Assembly (NCBI RefSeq): GCF_015694725.1
Contig: NZ_JADQDQ010000005.1
Location: forward strand, 310,001-374,000
Reading direction: 5' to 3'
DNA from: Hymenobacter jeongseonensis
Lineage (GTDB): Bacteria; Bacteroidota; Bacteroidia; Cytophagales; Hymenobacteraceae
DNA: 64,000 nucleotides
The position numbers and the translations under genes are program-made. The first letter of the stretch is position 1. Every line of letters starts with the position of its first letter. Below the pieces are notes generated by a model, which was given only the letters and a program-made list of their open reading frames with translations, did no database searches and was not told the origin of the DNA. This document shows positions 42,555-49,640 of this stretch, piece by piece.

Positions 42555-43202
42555 CTACTTTTTGCGCAATAGCAGCAGCCCATCTCGCAGGGGCAGAAAA
42601 ACCGGCTCCACCCGCGCATCCTGAGCCATTTTGTCGTTGAAAGCGCGCACGAAAGGCGTGTCCTTGTCGCCGCTTTTCAATTCGTGCGTGGGCAGCACCT
42701 TGCCGCTCCACAGCACATTGTCGACGATGAGCAACCCGCCCGGGCGCACCTGCCCGATGACTGCCTCAAAATAAGCGTCATTGCTTCGCTTGTCTGCGTC
42801 AATAAAGACCAAGTCCCAGTCTTCATCGACCAATTCCGGCAAAACGTCGAGGGCCGCGCCAATGTGCAGGCGCACTTGGTCTGCCACGCCGGCCGCTGCC
42901 ACGTAGCGCCGGATGCGCGCCTCCTTCTCCGGGTCAATTTCAATGGTGTGCAAGCGCCCGTCCGGGGCCAAGCCCTCGGCGAGGCAGAGCGTGGCATAGC
43001 CGCAAAATGTGCCTATTTCCAGCACCCGGCGCGGCCGCATGAGGTGGCTCAGCATGCTCAGGAAACGGCCCTGCACGTGCCCGCTGCTCATGCGCGCCGT
43101 CATGGTTTGCAAGTGCGTTTCGCGGGTAAGTTGGGCCAGCAGTGGCGGCTCGGGTGCGGTGTGCAGTTCGGCGTAGGCTTGGATGGAGTCTTGATTGGTC
43201 AT
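42555..43202 (-). CDS. O-methyltransferase family 3
   Basis: 215-residue SAM-dependent O-methyltransferase of the catechol-OMT-like group. Motif I is VLEIGTFCGYATLCLAEGL near 59-77, the metal-binding region is WDLVFIDADKRSNDAYFE near 130-147 and a second Asp-Asn pair (LLIVDNVLWSGKV) lies near 160. It needs a divalent metal and acts on catechol-like or thiol substrates in known relatives. Cytoplasmic. Alone on its strand, 82 bp from the receptor and about 95 bp from the SRA gene; the interval with the latter contains an inverted repeat. Confidence 0.93.
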   Translation of the reverse strand: MTNQDSIQAYAELHTAPEPPLLAQLTRETHLQTMTARMSSGHVQGRFLSMLSHLMRPRRVLEIGTFCGYATLCLAEGLAPDGRLHTIEIDPEKEARIRRYVAAAGVADQVRLHIGAALDVLPELVDEDWDLVFIDADKRSNDAYFEAVIGQVRPGGLLIVDNVLWSGKVLPTHELKSGDKDTPFVRAFNDKMAQDARVEPVFLPLRDGLLLLRKK

Positions 43203-43227
43203 TAAAAAAGCTATGATTGGCTAGTCT

Positions 43228-43285
43228 CCCCAATTGCCTGTCCTCACTGCTGTCGTGCTAACGAAGTGAGGACAGGCGATTGGGG
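43228..43285. repeat. Inverted repeat between the SRA gene and the O-methyltransferase gene
   Basis: Two 21-base arms (43228-43248 and 43265-43285), CCCCAAT..CTCACT with one mismatch, around a 16-base spacer. It may act as a terminator-like structure for the SRA message, although no U run follows. It is not obviously related to the other repeats in the window. Confidence 0.6.
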
Positions 43286-43295
43286 CTGACAGGCT

Positions 43296-43745
43296 TCAAA
43301 TTATGGGCCGCAACCGAAAGACAAACACCTGAAAGCCCGACTTGCCCGGCCCGAAGCTGGAGTCCACGATTTGATAAAGCCCCTCGTATCGGTACACATC
43401 AGGACCATCGTCCTCAGCGGGCACTTTGCGTAGCACACGAATGGGCAGGCCCGTTTCCTGACTTTTCAGCAGGGCCAAGTTGGTGCCGCTCGCCACTTGG
43501 TCGGTAATCTGGTGGCCCGACTTGGCATCGCGGCCTCCATTTCCAGCGTAGCAAATTTCCTCCTCCCCGAACTCATCATCTTCGTACTGGCCGGCCAGCA
43601 CGATGCTTTCCGCTCCCATCTGCTGGGTGCCGCAGACACCTGCCCGGCGCGGGCGGTGCAAGCCGCTGAATGCAAGCGCAATTCGATTACGAAACGTGTC
43701 GCCGGGGCGGTAGCTGCCTACGTGCCCGAACACCGGCTGACTCAT
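43296..43745 (-). CDS. Stand-alone SRA (YDG/SAD) domain protein
   Basis: 149 residues that consist of one SRA domain, a beta-rich PUA-like fold that recognises modified cytosine in DNA. The family pattern is strong: GSYRPGDTF near 10-18, SGLHRPRRAGV near 27-37, SIVLAGQYEDD near 47-57, YAGNGGRD near 66-73, TDQVASGTNLAL near 81-92, the strand GLPIRVLRK near 99-107, and the YEGLYQIV version of the YDG motif near 120-127. In bacteria such domains are mostly fused to a nuclease (HNH or PD-(D/E)XK); here there is none, and no methyltransferase is nearby. The start overlaps the stop of the upstream M16 peptidase gene by 4 bp (ATGA), so it is translated from the same message. Its function is unknown; a reader of modified DNA or a decoy is plausible. 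Confidence 0.85.
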   Translation of the reverse strand: MSQPVFGHVGSYRPGDTFRNRIALAFSGLHRPRRAGVCGTQQMGAESIVLAGQYEDDEFGEEEICYAGNGGRDAKSGHQITDQVASGTNLALLKSQETGLPIRVLRKVPAEDDGPDVYRYEGLYQIVDSSFGPGKSGFQVFVFRLRPII

Positions 43746-44980
43746 TTGGCCTCCGGCACGTACTGCAGCACGCTCAGGTGGTCATCGGTTAGCACTTCGT
43801 TGGCCATCTCGCGCAGTTCGGCGGCTGAAATCCGCTCGATTTTTTCGAAAATTTCGCTCAGCGGCTCCACGCGGCCCAGGTCGAGGGTGCTCTTACCGAG
43901 GAGCTGCATCATGCCGCCGTTGCTTTCCTCGCTCATGGCGAGCTGACCCATAAGCTGGTGCTTGGCCACGTGCAGCTGGTTGGTGGTTAAGGTTTTTTCG
44001 CGCAGCAGCTTCAGTTCCTTTTGCACCAGGCCCAGCGTGCGCTTCACCTGCTTGCCCTCGGTGCCGAAGTAGATGCCGAACAGGCCCGTGTCGGTGTAAG
44101 GCGAATACGTGCTGTCGATGGTGTATACGAGGCCGTATTTCTCCCGCACCGCCAGGTTGAGCCGTGAGTTCATGCCGGGCCCGCCGAGGATGTTGTTCAG
44201 CATGAAAAAGGGAATGCGGCGCGGGTCGTTCAGCGAATAGGCCGGGCCGCCCACCAGGCAGTGGGCCTGGGTAATGGGCCGGGTTTCGACCTGCGACTTG
44301 CGCTGGTAGCTGCCCACCGGGCGGCGCACCCGCGGCCCGAGCTTGGCAGGCAGCGGCGCCAAGAATTTATCGGCCAGCCGCTTCACTTCCTTAAAAGGCA
44401 GGTTGCTCACCGAACTGAACACCAGCCGGTCGGTGCGCATCTGCTCCTGCAAAAACGCATGAAAATCGGCACTCTGGAATCGACTCACGCTTTCGCGGGT
44501 GCCCAGAATATTGACACCCAGCGGATGGTCGCCGAACACCACCGTATCAAAGTCGTCGATGATGGCATCTTCCGGGGCGTCCTGGTACATGCTCATTTCT
44601 TCCAGAATCACGCCCCGCTCCTTCTCCACCTCGCGGCCCGGAAAAACGGAATGAAACGTCAGGTCGGTGAGCAGTTCAAACGCGCGCTCGAAGTGCGTGC
44701 TGAGCAGCGCGGCGTAAAAGCAGATTTTTTCTTTGGTTGTGTAGGCGTTCAGCTCGCCGCCCACGGTTTCGAGGCGGTTGAGGATGTGAAACGACTTGCG
44801 CTTTTCAGTGCCTTTGAAGGCCATGTGCTCCCAGAAGTGGGCCAGCCCCTGCTGGTGGGGGGCCTCATCGCGCGAGCCAATATCGAGCAGGAAGCCGCAA
44901 TGCGCAATTTTGGTATGCAACACCTGCTTGTGCAGCAGGCGGATACCGTTGGGGTATTCGTGAATTTCGTAGTCAGGCAT
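43742..44980 (-). CDS. M16-family zinc peptidase
   Basis: 412-residue pitrilysin/processing-peptidase-like enzyme with the inverted zinc motif HFWEH (His48, Glu51, His52) and the third ligand Glu in VILEEMS near residue 127. The first half has the active domain; the second half (about 215-410) is the paired inactive domain with R/Y substrate residues (GPGMNSRLNLAVREKYGLVY). There is no signal peptide, so a cytoplasmic role in peptide degradation is likely. A TACCTTTG box (44989-44996) lies 8 bases upstream of the ATG. It is the first gene of an operon with the SRA protein. Confidence 0.93.
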   Translation of the reverse strand: MPDYEIHEYPNGIRLLHKQVLHTKIAHCGFLLDIGSRDEAPHQQGLAHFWEHMAFKGTEKRKSFHILNRLETVGGELNAYTTKEKICFYAALLSTHFERAFELLTDLTFHSVFPGREVEKERGVILEEMSMYQDAPEDAIIDDFDTVVFGDHPLGVNILGTRESVSRFQSADFHAFLQEQMRTDRLVFSSVSNLPFKEVKRLADKFLAPLPAKLGPRVRRPVGSYQRKSQVETRPITQAHCLVGGPAYSLNDPRRIPFFMLNNILGGPGMNSRLNLAVREKYGLVYTIDSTYSPYTDTGLFGIYFGTEGKQVKRTLGLVQKELKLLREKTLTTNQLHVAKHQLMGQLAMSEESNGGMMQLLGKSTLDLGRVEPLSEIFEKIERISAAELREMANEVLTDDHLSVLQYVPEAK

Positions 44981-44988
44981 AGGAAGTA

Positions 44989-44996
44989 CAAAGGTA
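44989..44996 (-). promoter_or_regulatory. Bacteroidota -7 box (TACCTTTG) for the M16-SRA operon
   Basis: Exact TAnnTTTG only 8 bases before the ATG at 44980, so the leader would be only a few nucleotides long. A TTG lies 24 bp upstream, a little too far for the usual -33. Confidence 0.5.
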
Positions 44997-45080
44997 CTTG
45001 CGTCGGTGAGGAGTGCGCAGCAAACAATGAACAGTTATCCGGGGGCAATTGTCGCCGCAAAGCCTCTATGCTGCCGGATA

Positions 45081-46097
45081 TTATCCGCCCACGGTGGCAA
45101 GGAGTTGCGTAACCTCAATGGTGTGGGCGCAGCGAAAGTGCCCCAGCGGGCACGCGCCGTGCCCGTGCAGCCCACAGGGCTTGCACGGCAGCGCTTCTTT
45201 GGTTTGCACCACAAACGACACCGGCGCCAGCGGGCCAAAGCCAAATTCGGGGACCGTGCTGCAAAATATGGCCGTGACCGGCGCTCCCACCGCCGAGCAT
45301 AAGTGCATGGGCGCCGAGTCGTTCACGTAGTTCATCACCGCCCCGCGCATCAGGGCCGCCGAGGCCAGCAAACTCAGCTTCCCAGCCAAGTTGGTCACTC
45401 CCTCGCGGCTACTGGCGGCCGCCAGCCGCTCGCAGGCCGCTACATCGGGTGGGCCGCCCAGCAGGTAAATGCGCAAGTGGGCGGGCAGCACGGCAAGCAA
45501 CTCCAGCCACTTTTCTTCTGGATACTGCTTGGTAAACCACACCGATGTGGGCGCGAGGCACATGTAATGGCCCGCAGCGACAAACGGCGCAGCCGCCGCC
45601 TCGTCGGCAGCCGAAGGATAAAGCCGCGGCAGTTCCGTAGGCTCAGCCTTGCTGCCTGTTAGCGCTGGCGCTAACAGGCGCAGGTTGCGGGTTACCTCGT
45701 GGGTGCCATCGCCGATGGTGTGCGGCTCGCGGCGCGTGAAAAACCGACTCAATGGATTCTTGGCGAACCCAATCCGCTCCGGCGCCCGTGAAAAAGCCGT
45801 GAGAAAGCCGGTGCTGGCAAAGCGCTGCAGCGTGACGACCCGCCCATATCGGGTGGCCCGAATCTGCAGCAGCAATTCCCACAAGGCAGCATACTTCCGG
45901 TGCTTTTTATCCCAAATGAGGACGTTCCGCACGTGCGGGTGACCAGCCAGCAGGCCTTCGTTGCCGCGCCGCACCAGCACATCCACCGGCGTTGCGGGCT
46001 CGGCGCGGTGCAGGTATTCCAGCAGCGCCGTCATCAGGATGACATCGCCGATGAAAGCAGTTTGAATGAGCAGCGTGGCGGGCGAGGAAATAGGCAT
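45081..46097 (-). CDS. Glycosyltransferase family 9 (heptosyltransferase-like), second copy
   Basis: 338-residue GT-B enzyme of family GT9. N terminus: SSPATLLIQTAFIGDVIL, with donor-domain motifs APTSVWFTKQYPEEKW near 198, and NDSAPMHLCSAVGAPVTAIF near 274. Like the protein at 19453 it ends with a Cys-rich segment (CKPCGLHGHGACPLGHFRC). The two share family but little sequence, so they probably add different sugars to an LPS core. The ATG at 46097 follows a TACTTTCG box-like sequence; 28 upstream codons in the frame (from 46181) are not family-like. Confidence 0.92.
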   Translation of the reverse strand: MPISSPATLLIQTAFIGDVILMTALLEYLHRAEPATPVDVLVRRGNEGLLAGHPHVRNVLIWDKKHRKYAALWELLLQIRATRYGRVVTLQRFASTGFLTAFSRAPERIGFAKNPLSRFFTRREPHTIGDGTHEVTRNLRLLAPALTGSKAEPTELPRLYPSAADEAAAAPFVAAGHYMCLAPTSVWFTKQYPEEKWLELLAVLPAHLRIYLLGGPPDVAACERLAAASSREGVTNLAGKLSLLASAALMRGAVMNYVNDSAPMHLCSAVGAPVTAIFCSTVPEFGFGPLAPVSFVVQTKEALPCKPCGLHGHGACPLGHFRCAHTIEVTQLLATVGG

Positions 46098-46215
46098 AAT
46101 TCGAGTACGAAAGTAAGCCGTGGCGCCACGTTCCGCGAATTCTTGCGTGGTGGGCATTGCCAAAGAAAGCCGAGCAGCCAACTCGTTCAGCCCCGTAGCA
46201 GGCCCCTTAGCAAAT

Positions 46216-46254
46216 CAGGCCGCAGAAGCGTATAAATTACGCTTCTGCGGCCTG
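46216..46254 (-). terminator. Terminator of the Lrp-family regulator gene
   Basis: A perfect 17-bp stem (46216-46232 with 46238-46254) built on CAGGCCGCAGAAGCGTA and a 5-nt loop. On the minus strand it lies 27 bp past the regulator stop. The U run is weak. Confidence 0.75.
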
Positions 46255-46281
46255 TTAAGACATACAATCCGGGCCAGTGAG

Positions 46282-46749
46282 CTAGTGCGTGAGCTGCGCC
46301 GGGCGGTTGATTACTTCTTCCAAAGAAATCAGGGTTTCGGTGCGCTCGATTCCATCAATGGGCTGAATCCGGTCGTGCAGCACGTCGCGCAGGTGCTGCG
46401 TATCGCGGCACACCAGCCGGGCAAATACCCCGTAGGCCCCGGTAGTAAAATGAATGCTCACCACCTCCGGAATCTCGCGCAGTTGCTGCACAACGCTGGT
46501 ATACACCGAACTTTTCAGCAAGTAAATGCCGAGAAAAGCATTAACCCCGTATCCAAGCTTTTGGTAATCAATGCGAAGCGTGGCTCCCTGCACGATGCCT
46601 AGCTCTTCGAGCCGGGCCATGCGCACGTGCACGGTACCACCCGACACGTTGACCTTGCGGGCAATTTCCGTGTAAGGCATTTTCGCATCCTGAATGAGCA
46701 GGTTAAGGATACTGCGGTCAGTATCATCAAGTTCGTAATTTCTAGGCAT
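46282..46749 (-). CDS. Lrp/AsnC-family transcriptional regulator
   Basis: 155-residue regulator. The N-terminal helix-turn-helix is clear (LNLLIQDAKMPYTEIARKVNVSGGTVHVRMARLEELGIV, about 14-53; read as two motifs, IARKVNVSGGTVHVR and EELGIVQG), and the C-terminal RAM domain (about 75-150) contains GYGVNAFLGIYLLKS and VSIHFTTGAYGVFARLV. Such proteins sense an amino acid or other small ligand as a dimer or octamer and control a few to many genes. It is divergent from the short transcription unit at 46872-47105, from which it is separated by 120 bp containing both promoters. It may regulate that unit. Confidence 0.95.
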   Translation of the reverse strand: MPRNYELDDTDRSILNLLIQDAKMPYTEIARKVNVSGGTVHVRMARLEELGIVQGATLRIDYQKLGYGVNAFLGIYLLKSSVYTSVVQQLREIPEVVSIHFTTGAYGVFARLVCRDTQHLRDVLHDRIQPIDGIERTETLISLEEVINRPAQLTH

Positions 46750-46777
46750 ATTTTGCAGAAAAGAATTATAGTAAACG

Positions 46778-46785
46778 CAAAATTA
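46778..46785 (-). promoter_or_regulatory. Bacteroidota -7 box (TAATTTTG) for the Lrp-family gene
   Basis: Exact TAnnTTTG, 28 bases upstream of the ATG at 46749, within an AT-rich divergent region. Confidence 0.5.
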
Positions 46786-46836
46786 ACGGCAACAAATTAA
46801 ATTTATTGTAAATTCTTTCAACAGGAAGCTTGATAT

Positions 46837-46867
46837 TTGCATTATCTAGCTTATACTGTTACATTTG
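46837..46867 (+). promoter_or_regulatory. Consensus Bacteroidota promoter of the short structured transcript
   Basis: TTG (46837-46839), 20 bp, TACATTTG (46860-46867): an exact match to TTG-N19-21-TAnnTTTG and the best promoter in the window. Transcription should start near 46872, with no confident protein gene immediately downstream on this strand. Confidence 0.7.
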
Positions 46868-46871
46868 TCGT

Positions 46872-47105
46872 AATCCAAGGCAGATGGCCGAGGCACTTAG
46901 TAGACTGAAAAGCAAAGTCGCAATCAACGCCGATTATTTGGCATTATTGCAAGTCAACTTCTTTCCGAAGAGTTGGTTCTTTTCACTACGGCCGCGGTTG
47001 GATACAGAGGAGAAGAGGGGAAAACGGGGTAGCGCATCTGGGTGGATGTCTGCCTCACATTTGTAGGAGGCGACCTCTGGGTGGGGGTCGCCTCTTCGTG
47101 CTTTA
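46872..47105 (+). ncRNA. Candidate unclassified structured RNA of about 230 nt
   Basis: The unit is bounded by a consensus promoter (46837-46867) and a terminator-like hairpin (AGGAGGCGACC at 47065-47075 pairs with GGTCGCCTCTT at 47086-47096). Between them I can draw a folded RNA. The closing stem is GGCAGA (46879-46884) with TCTGCC (47049-47054). A long helix pairs GTAG-AC-TGAAAAG (46900-46912) with CTTTTCACTAC (46979-46989), extended by GGCC (46886-46889) with GGCC (46990-46993). Inside it lie two hairpins: GCAAT..ATTGC (46920-46950, with an inner GCC/GGC) and CAACT-CTT/AAG-AGTTG (46955-46975, UCCG loop). The 3' segment 46994-47048 is purine-rich and largely unpaired. A 60-codon frame (46884-47066) runs through it, but its codon use (AGT, AGA, CTT, TTA, CTA) is unlike local genes. 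It does not match tRNA, tmRNA, RNase P or SRP RNA as I know them; 6S-like RNA cannot be excluded. Confidence 0.5.
47065..47105 (+). terminator. Terminator hairpin of the structured transcript
   Basis: 11-bp stem AGGAGGCGACC / GGTCGCCTCTT with a 10-nt loop, followed by a weak U-run (CTTT at 47101-47104). GAAGAGG at 47012-47018 could pair with CCTCTTC (47091-47097) in the right arm as an alternative fold. Confidence 0.55.
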
Positions 47106-47159
47106 AATCGATTGCGGAAATAACTATGCGGTGTTACGACTGGATTGTCAAGCGGTTGT

Positions 47160-49379
47160 CTACCGTGCGGCCACCGGAGCCCGCTGGCCCTGGAACTGCT
47201 TCAGCCCGGCGTCCAGAAACGCCCGGAACTGCGCCACGTCGGGTTCGTAGGCAATGGGAGCAACCAAGGGCTTGCTGGTTGCGTCGTCGGGGTCGAGAAT
47301 TACATAATAGGGTTGGGCATTGAAGCCAAAACGAGTCACCTGCAAATCGGCATTTTGCTTACCCAGCGTGGTTTTGAGCTGCTTGTCCCGGGGCGACGTG
47401 TACCACTCCTTTTCGGGTAGTTCGGTTTTGTCGTCCACGTACAAAGCTACCACCACATAGTCGTTGCGCAGGCGCGCCAGCACCTGCGGGTCGCTCCAAA
47501 CCGTGGCTTCCATCTTCCGGCAGTTAACGCAAGCGTGCCCCGTGAAGTCAATAAAAATGGGCTTGTTCTGCTCGCGGGCGCAACGTTTGGCCTGCTCCAA
47601 ATCGAAATAGCCGTCCAGATTATGCGGTAGTTCCAGAAACTCGCCAAAGCGGGGCGTTTCGCACAGGGCACTGGCTACTTGGCGTGAGGGCGAATTACTT
47701 GCCTGAGCAGCCGTAGCCAACGAAAAATCGTTCTTGCTCTGGGGCGGCAAATAGCCAGCCAGCAGCGGCAGCGGGGCCCCAAATAGGCCCGGCACCAAAT
47801 ACACGGTGAAAGCAAAGGCCATGACGGCCATCATCAGGCGCGCAACGCTGAGGTGGTCGAGGGGCGAGTCGTGCGAAAGGCGAAATTTGCCCAGCAGGTA
47901 AAACCCCAACAGCGCCGACAGCACAATCCACAGCACGATGTACACGTCGCGGTCGAGCAAATGCCAGTGGTAAGCCAGGTCGGCGGTGCTCAGGAACTTG
48001 AGCGCCAGCATGAGTTCAATAAAGCCCAGGGTCACCTTCACGGTATTGAGCCAGCCGCCGGAGCGGGGCAGGCTTTTTAGCCACGAGGGAAAGATGGCAA
48101 ACAGCGTAAACGGCAAAGCAAACGCCAGCGAGAAACCTAGCATGCCCACAATGGGCGTAATCCGCTCGCCCCGGGCCGCCAGACTCAGGATACTGCCCAC
48201 AATGGGCGCGGTGCACGAAAACGACACCACCACCAGCGTCAGCGCCATGAAGAAAATGCCCGCCCAGCCGCCTTTATCGGCCTGCGTGTCCACGGTATTC
48301 ACGAGCTGATGCGGCAGCGTGATTTCGAACAACCCCAAAAACGAGAGGCCAAATACTACGAAAACGGCGAAGAAAATCACGTTGGGCAACCAGTGGGTGC
48401 TGATGAGGTTGGGCCCGTCTTCCCCCAAGAGGGCCGAGACCAGCACCCCCACCAACACGTAAATGCCAATGATGCTGGCGCCGTACACCAACGCTTTGAA
48501 GATGCCGCGCTGGCGGCTATCGGAACCGCTGGTGAAGAGCGAAACCGTCATCGGCACCATCGGAAAAACGCAGGGCGTCACCAACGCCGCTAAGCCAAAC
48601 GTGAACGCCAGAAAAGCAAAGCTCCACAGGCCACCGGCCTTGCCCACGGGGTCTTCGGCCGCCGCGGGCGCCACAGTTGCCACGGGAGCGGCGCTGGCCG
48701 CGCTTGGCACGTCATCACCCGGCAGGGCCGGGGCGGAGGCCACGGCAGGCTGCGCGGCCGAATCGATACCGGGTGCAACCGAATTGGCCGTCGGCGGCGC
48801 GGGCACTGAAGCAGCGGGTGCCGCAGTAGTGGGAGAAGTTGTGGAAGCAGTGGAACCGGGCTTGGTCGCGGAGGAAGTGGCGGGGTTCGGCACCGCGCCA
48901 GCCACCGTTATCGGGCCGAAACTGAGCGTTTCGTTGCCGGGCACGCAACGGCCATCCACGGTGGTGCAGCTCTGGTAGTCGGCCGCGGCGGTGATGGTGA
49001 GCGAGCCCGGCTTCAACACCCGGATGCGCTGGCGCAACTGGCCGGTTTTTTCCCAGAAAGCGACCTCGCCTTTAAAAACTTCGTCCTGCTCGTGGTGCGA
49101 CTTAACGGATTGCAGCTTGCCCACCAAGGCGTAAGCTGGGCTGGGTTTGAAGGCGAGCGTAAAAACTACCGGCCCGACTTCGTCGCTAAAATCCGACGCA
49201 TACAGGTGCCATTTATCGTCGATGCGCGCGTTCACCACCAACTCCAGTTCCTCTCCTACTTTGGCACTGGGCTGGCTCAGCGCCGTGCTCAGGTGCGTGG
49301 GCGTGAGAATCTGGGCCGCAGCCGGAACAGCTACGCACAGCCAGATTAACAATAACTTAACCATCAAAAAAATCTTCAT
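47160..49379 (-). CDS. dsbD: Thiol:disulfide interchange protein DsbD
   Basis: 739-residue inner-membrane reductant conduit that carries electrons from cytoplasmic thioredoxin to periplasmic thiol proteins. Signal peptide (about 1-23) and periplasmic alpha-like domain (about 30-150, with a Cys pair in SCTTVDGRC), a Pro/Ala/Thr-rich linker, the eight-span CcdA-like membrane domain with the active Cys pair (TPCVFP near 261 and SFSCTAP near 390), and a C-terminal thioredoxin-like domain with CVNC near 616-619. The architecture is complete. It probably serves the exported thioredoxin and DsbA-like systems, though none is adjacent. Single gene, next to the structured RNA unit. Confidence 0.95.
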   Translation of the reverse strand: MKIFLMVKLLLIWLCVAVPAAAQILTPTHLSTALSQPSAKVGEELELVVNARIDDKWHLYASDFSDEVGPVVFTLAFKPSPAYALVGKLQSVKSHHEQDEVFKGEVAFWEKTGQLRQRIRVLKPGSLTITAAADYQSCTTVDGRCVPGNETLSFGPITVAGAVPNPATSSATKPGSTASTTSPTTAAPAASVPAPPTANSVAPGIDSAAQPAVASAPALPGDDVPSAASAAPVATVAPAAAEDPVGKAGGLWSFAFLAFTFGLAALVTPCVFPMVPMTVSLFTSGSDSRQRGIFKALVYGASIIGIYVLVGVLVSALLGEDGPNLISTHWLPNVIFFAVFVVFGLSFLGLFEITLPHQLVNTVDTQADKGGWAGIFFMALTLVVVSFSCTAPIVGSILSLAARGERITPIVGMLGFSLAFALPFTLFAIFPSWLKSLPRSGGWLNTVKVTLGFIELMLALKFLSTADLAYHWHLLDRDVYIVLWIVLSALLGFYLLGKFRLSHDSPLDHLSVARLMMAVMAFAFTVYLVPGLFGAPLPLLAGYLPPQSKNDFSLATAAQASNSPSRQVASALCETPRFGEFLELPHNLDGYFDLEQAKRCAREQNKPIFIDFTGHACVNCRKMEATVWSDPQVLARLRNDYVVVALYVDDKTELPEKEWYTSPRDKQLKTTLGKQNADLQVTRFGFNAQPYYVILDPDDATSKPLVAPIAYEPDVAQFRAFLDAGLKQFQGQRAPVAAR

Positions 49380-49587
49380 AATTTCAAACCAGAAGCCTAT
49401 TGTCCTGTGTTGCGCTTTTGTTCTGAAATAAGGCGCTGACGGCAGAATCCGTTCCCACCGTCTGTTCAGGCAAGTTGCGGCCTTTTGCCACTGCTTCCGC
49501 GCACTTTCCTCGACAAAATTAAGGCTGCGCCTACCACAAACTGGCGGTCGAAAAGTTCAGCAGTCCAACAAGACGCGCTAATCTCCG

Positions 49588-49595
49588 TACTTTTG
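49588..49595 (+). promoter_or_regulatory. Bacteroidota -7 box (TACTTTTG) for the HlyC/CorC-like gene
   Basis: Exact TAnnTTTG giving a start near 49600 and a leader of about 40 nt before the ATG at 49641. No convincing -33 TTG at the usual spacing. Confidence 0.5.
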
Positions 49596-49640
49596 AATAA
49601 CTAAGGCCCCCAGACCGACCGTGTCGCGGGAGCCATTCAC

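Noticed and set aside
46830-47066. A 78-codon plus-strand frame through the candidate RNA
   Set aside because: Its first 18 codons lie over the promoter, its codon use is unlike local genes, and the sequence instead forms several helices. Kept only as an alternative reading.
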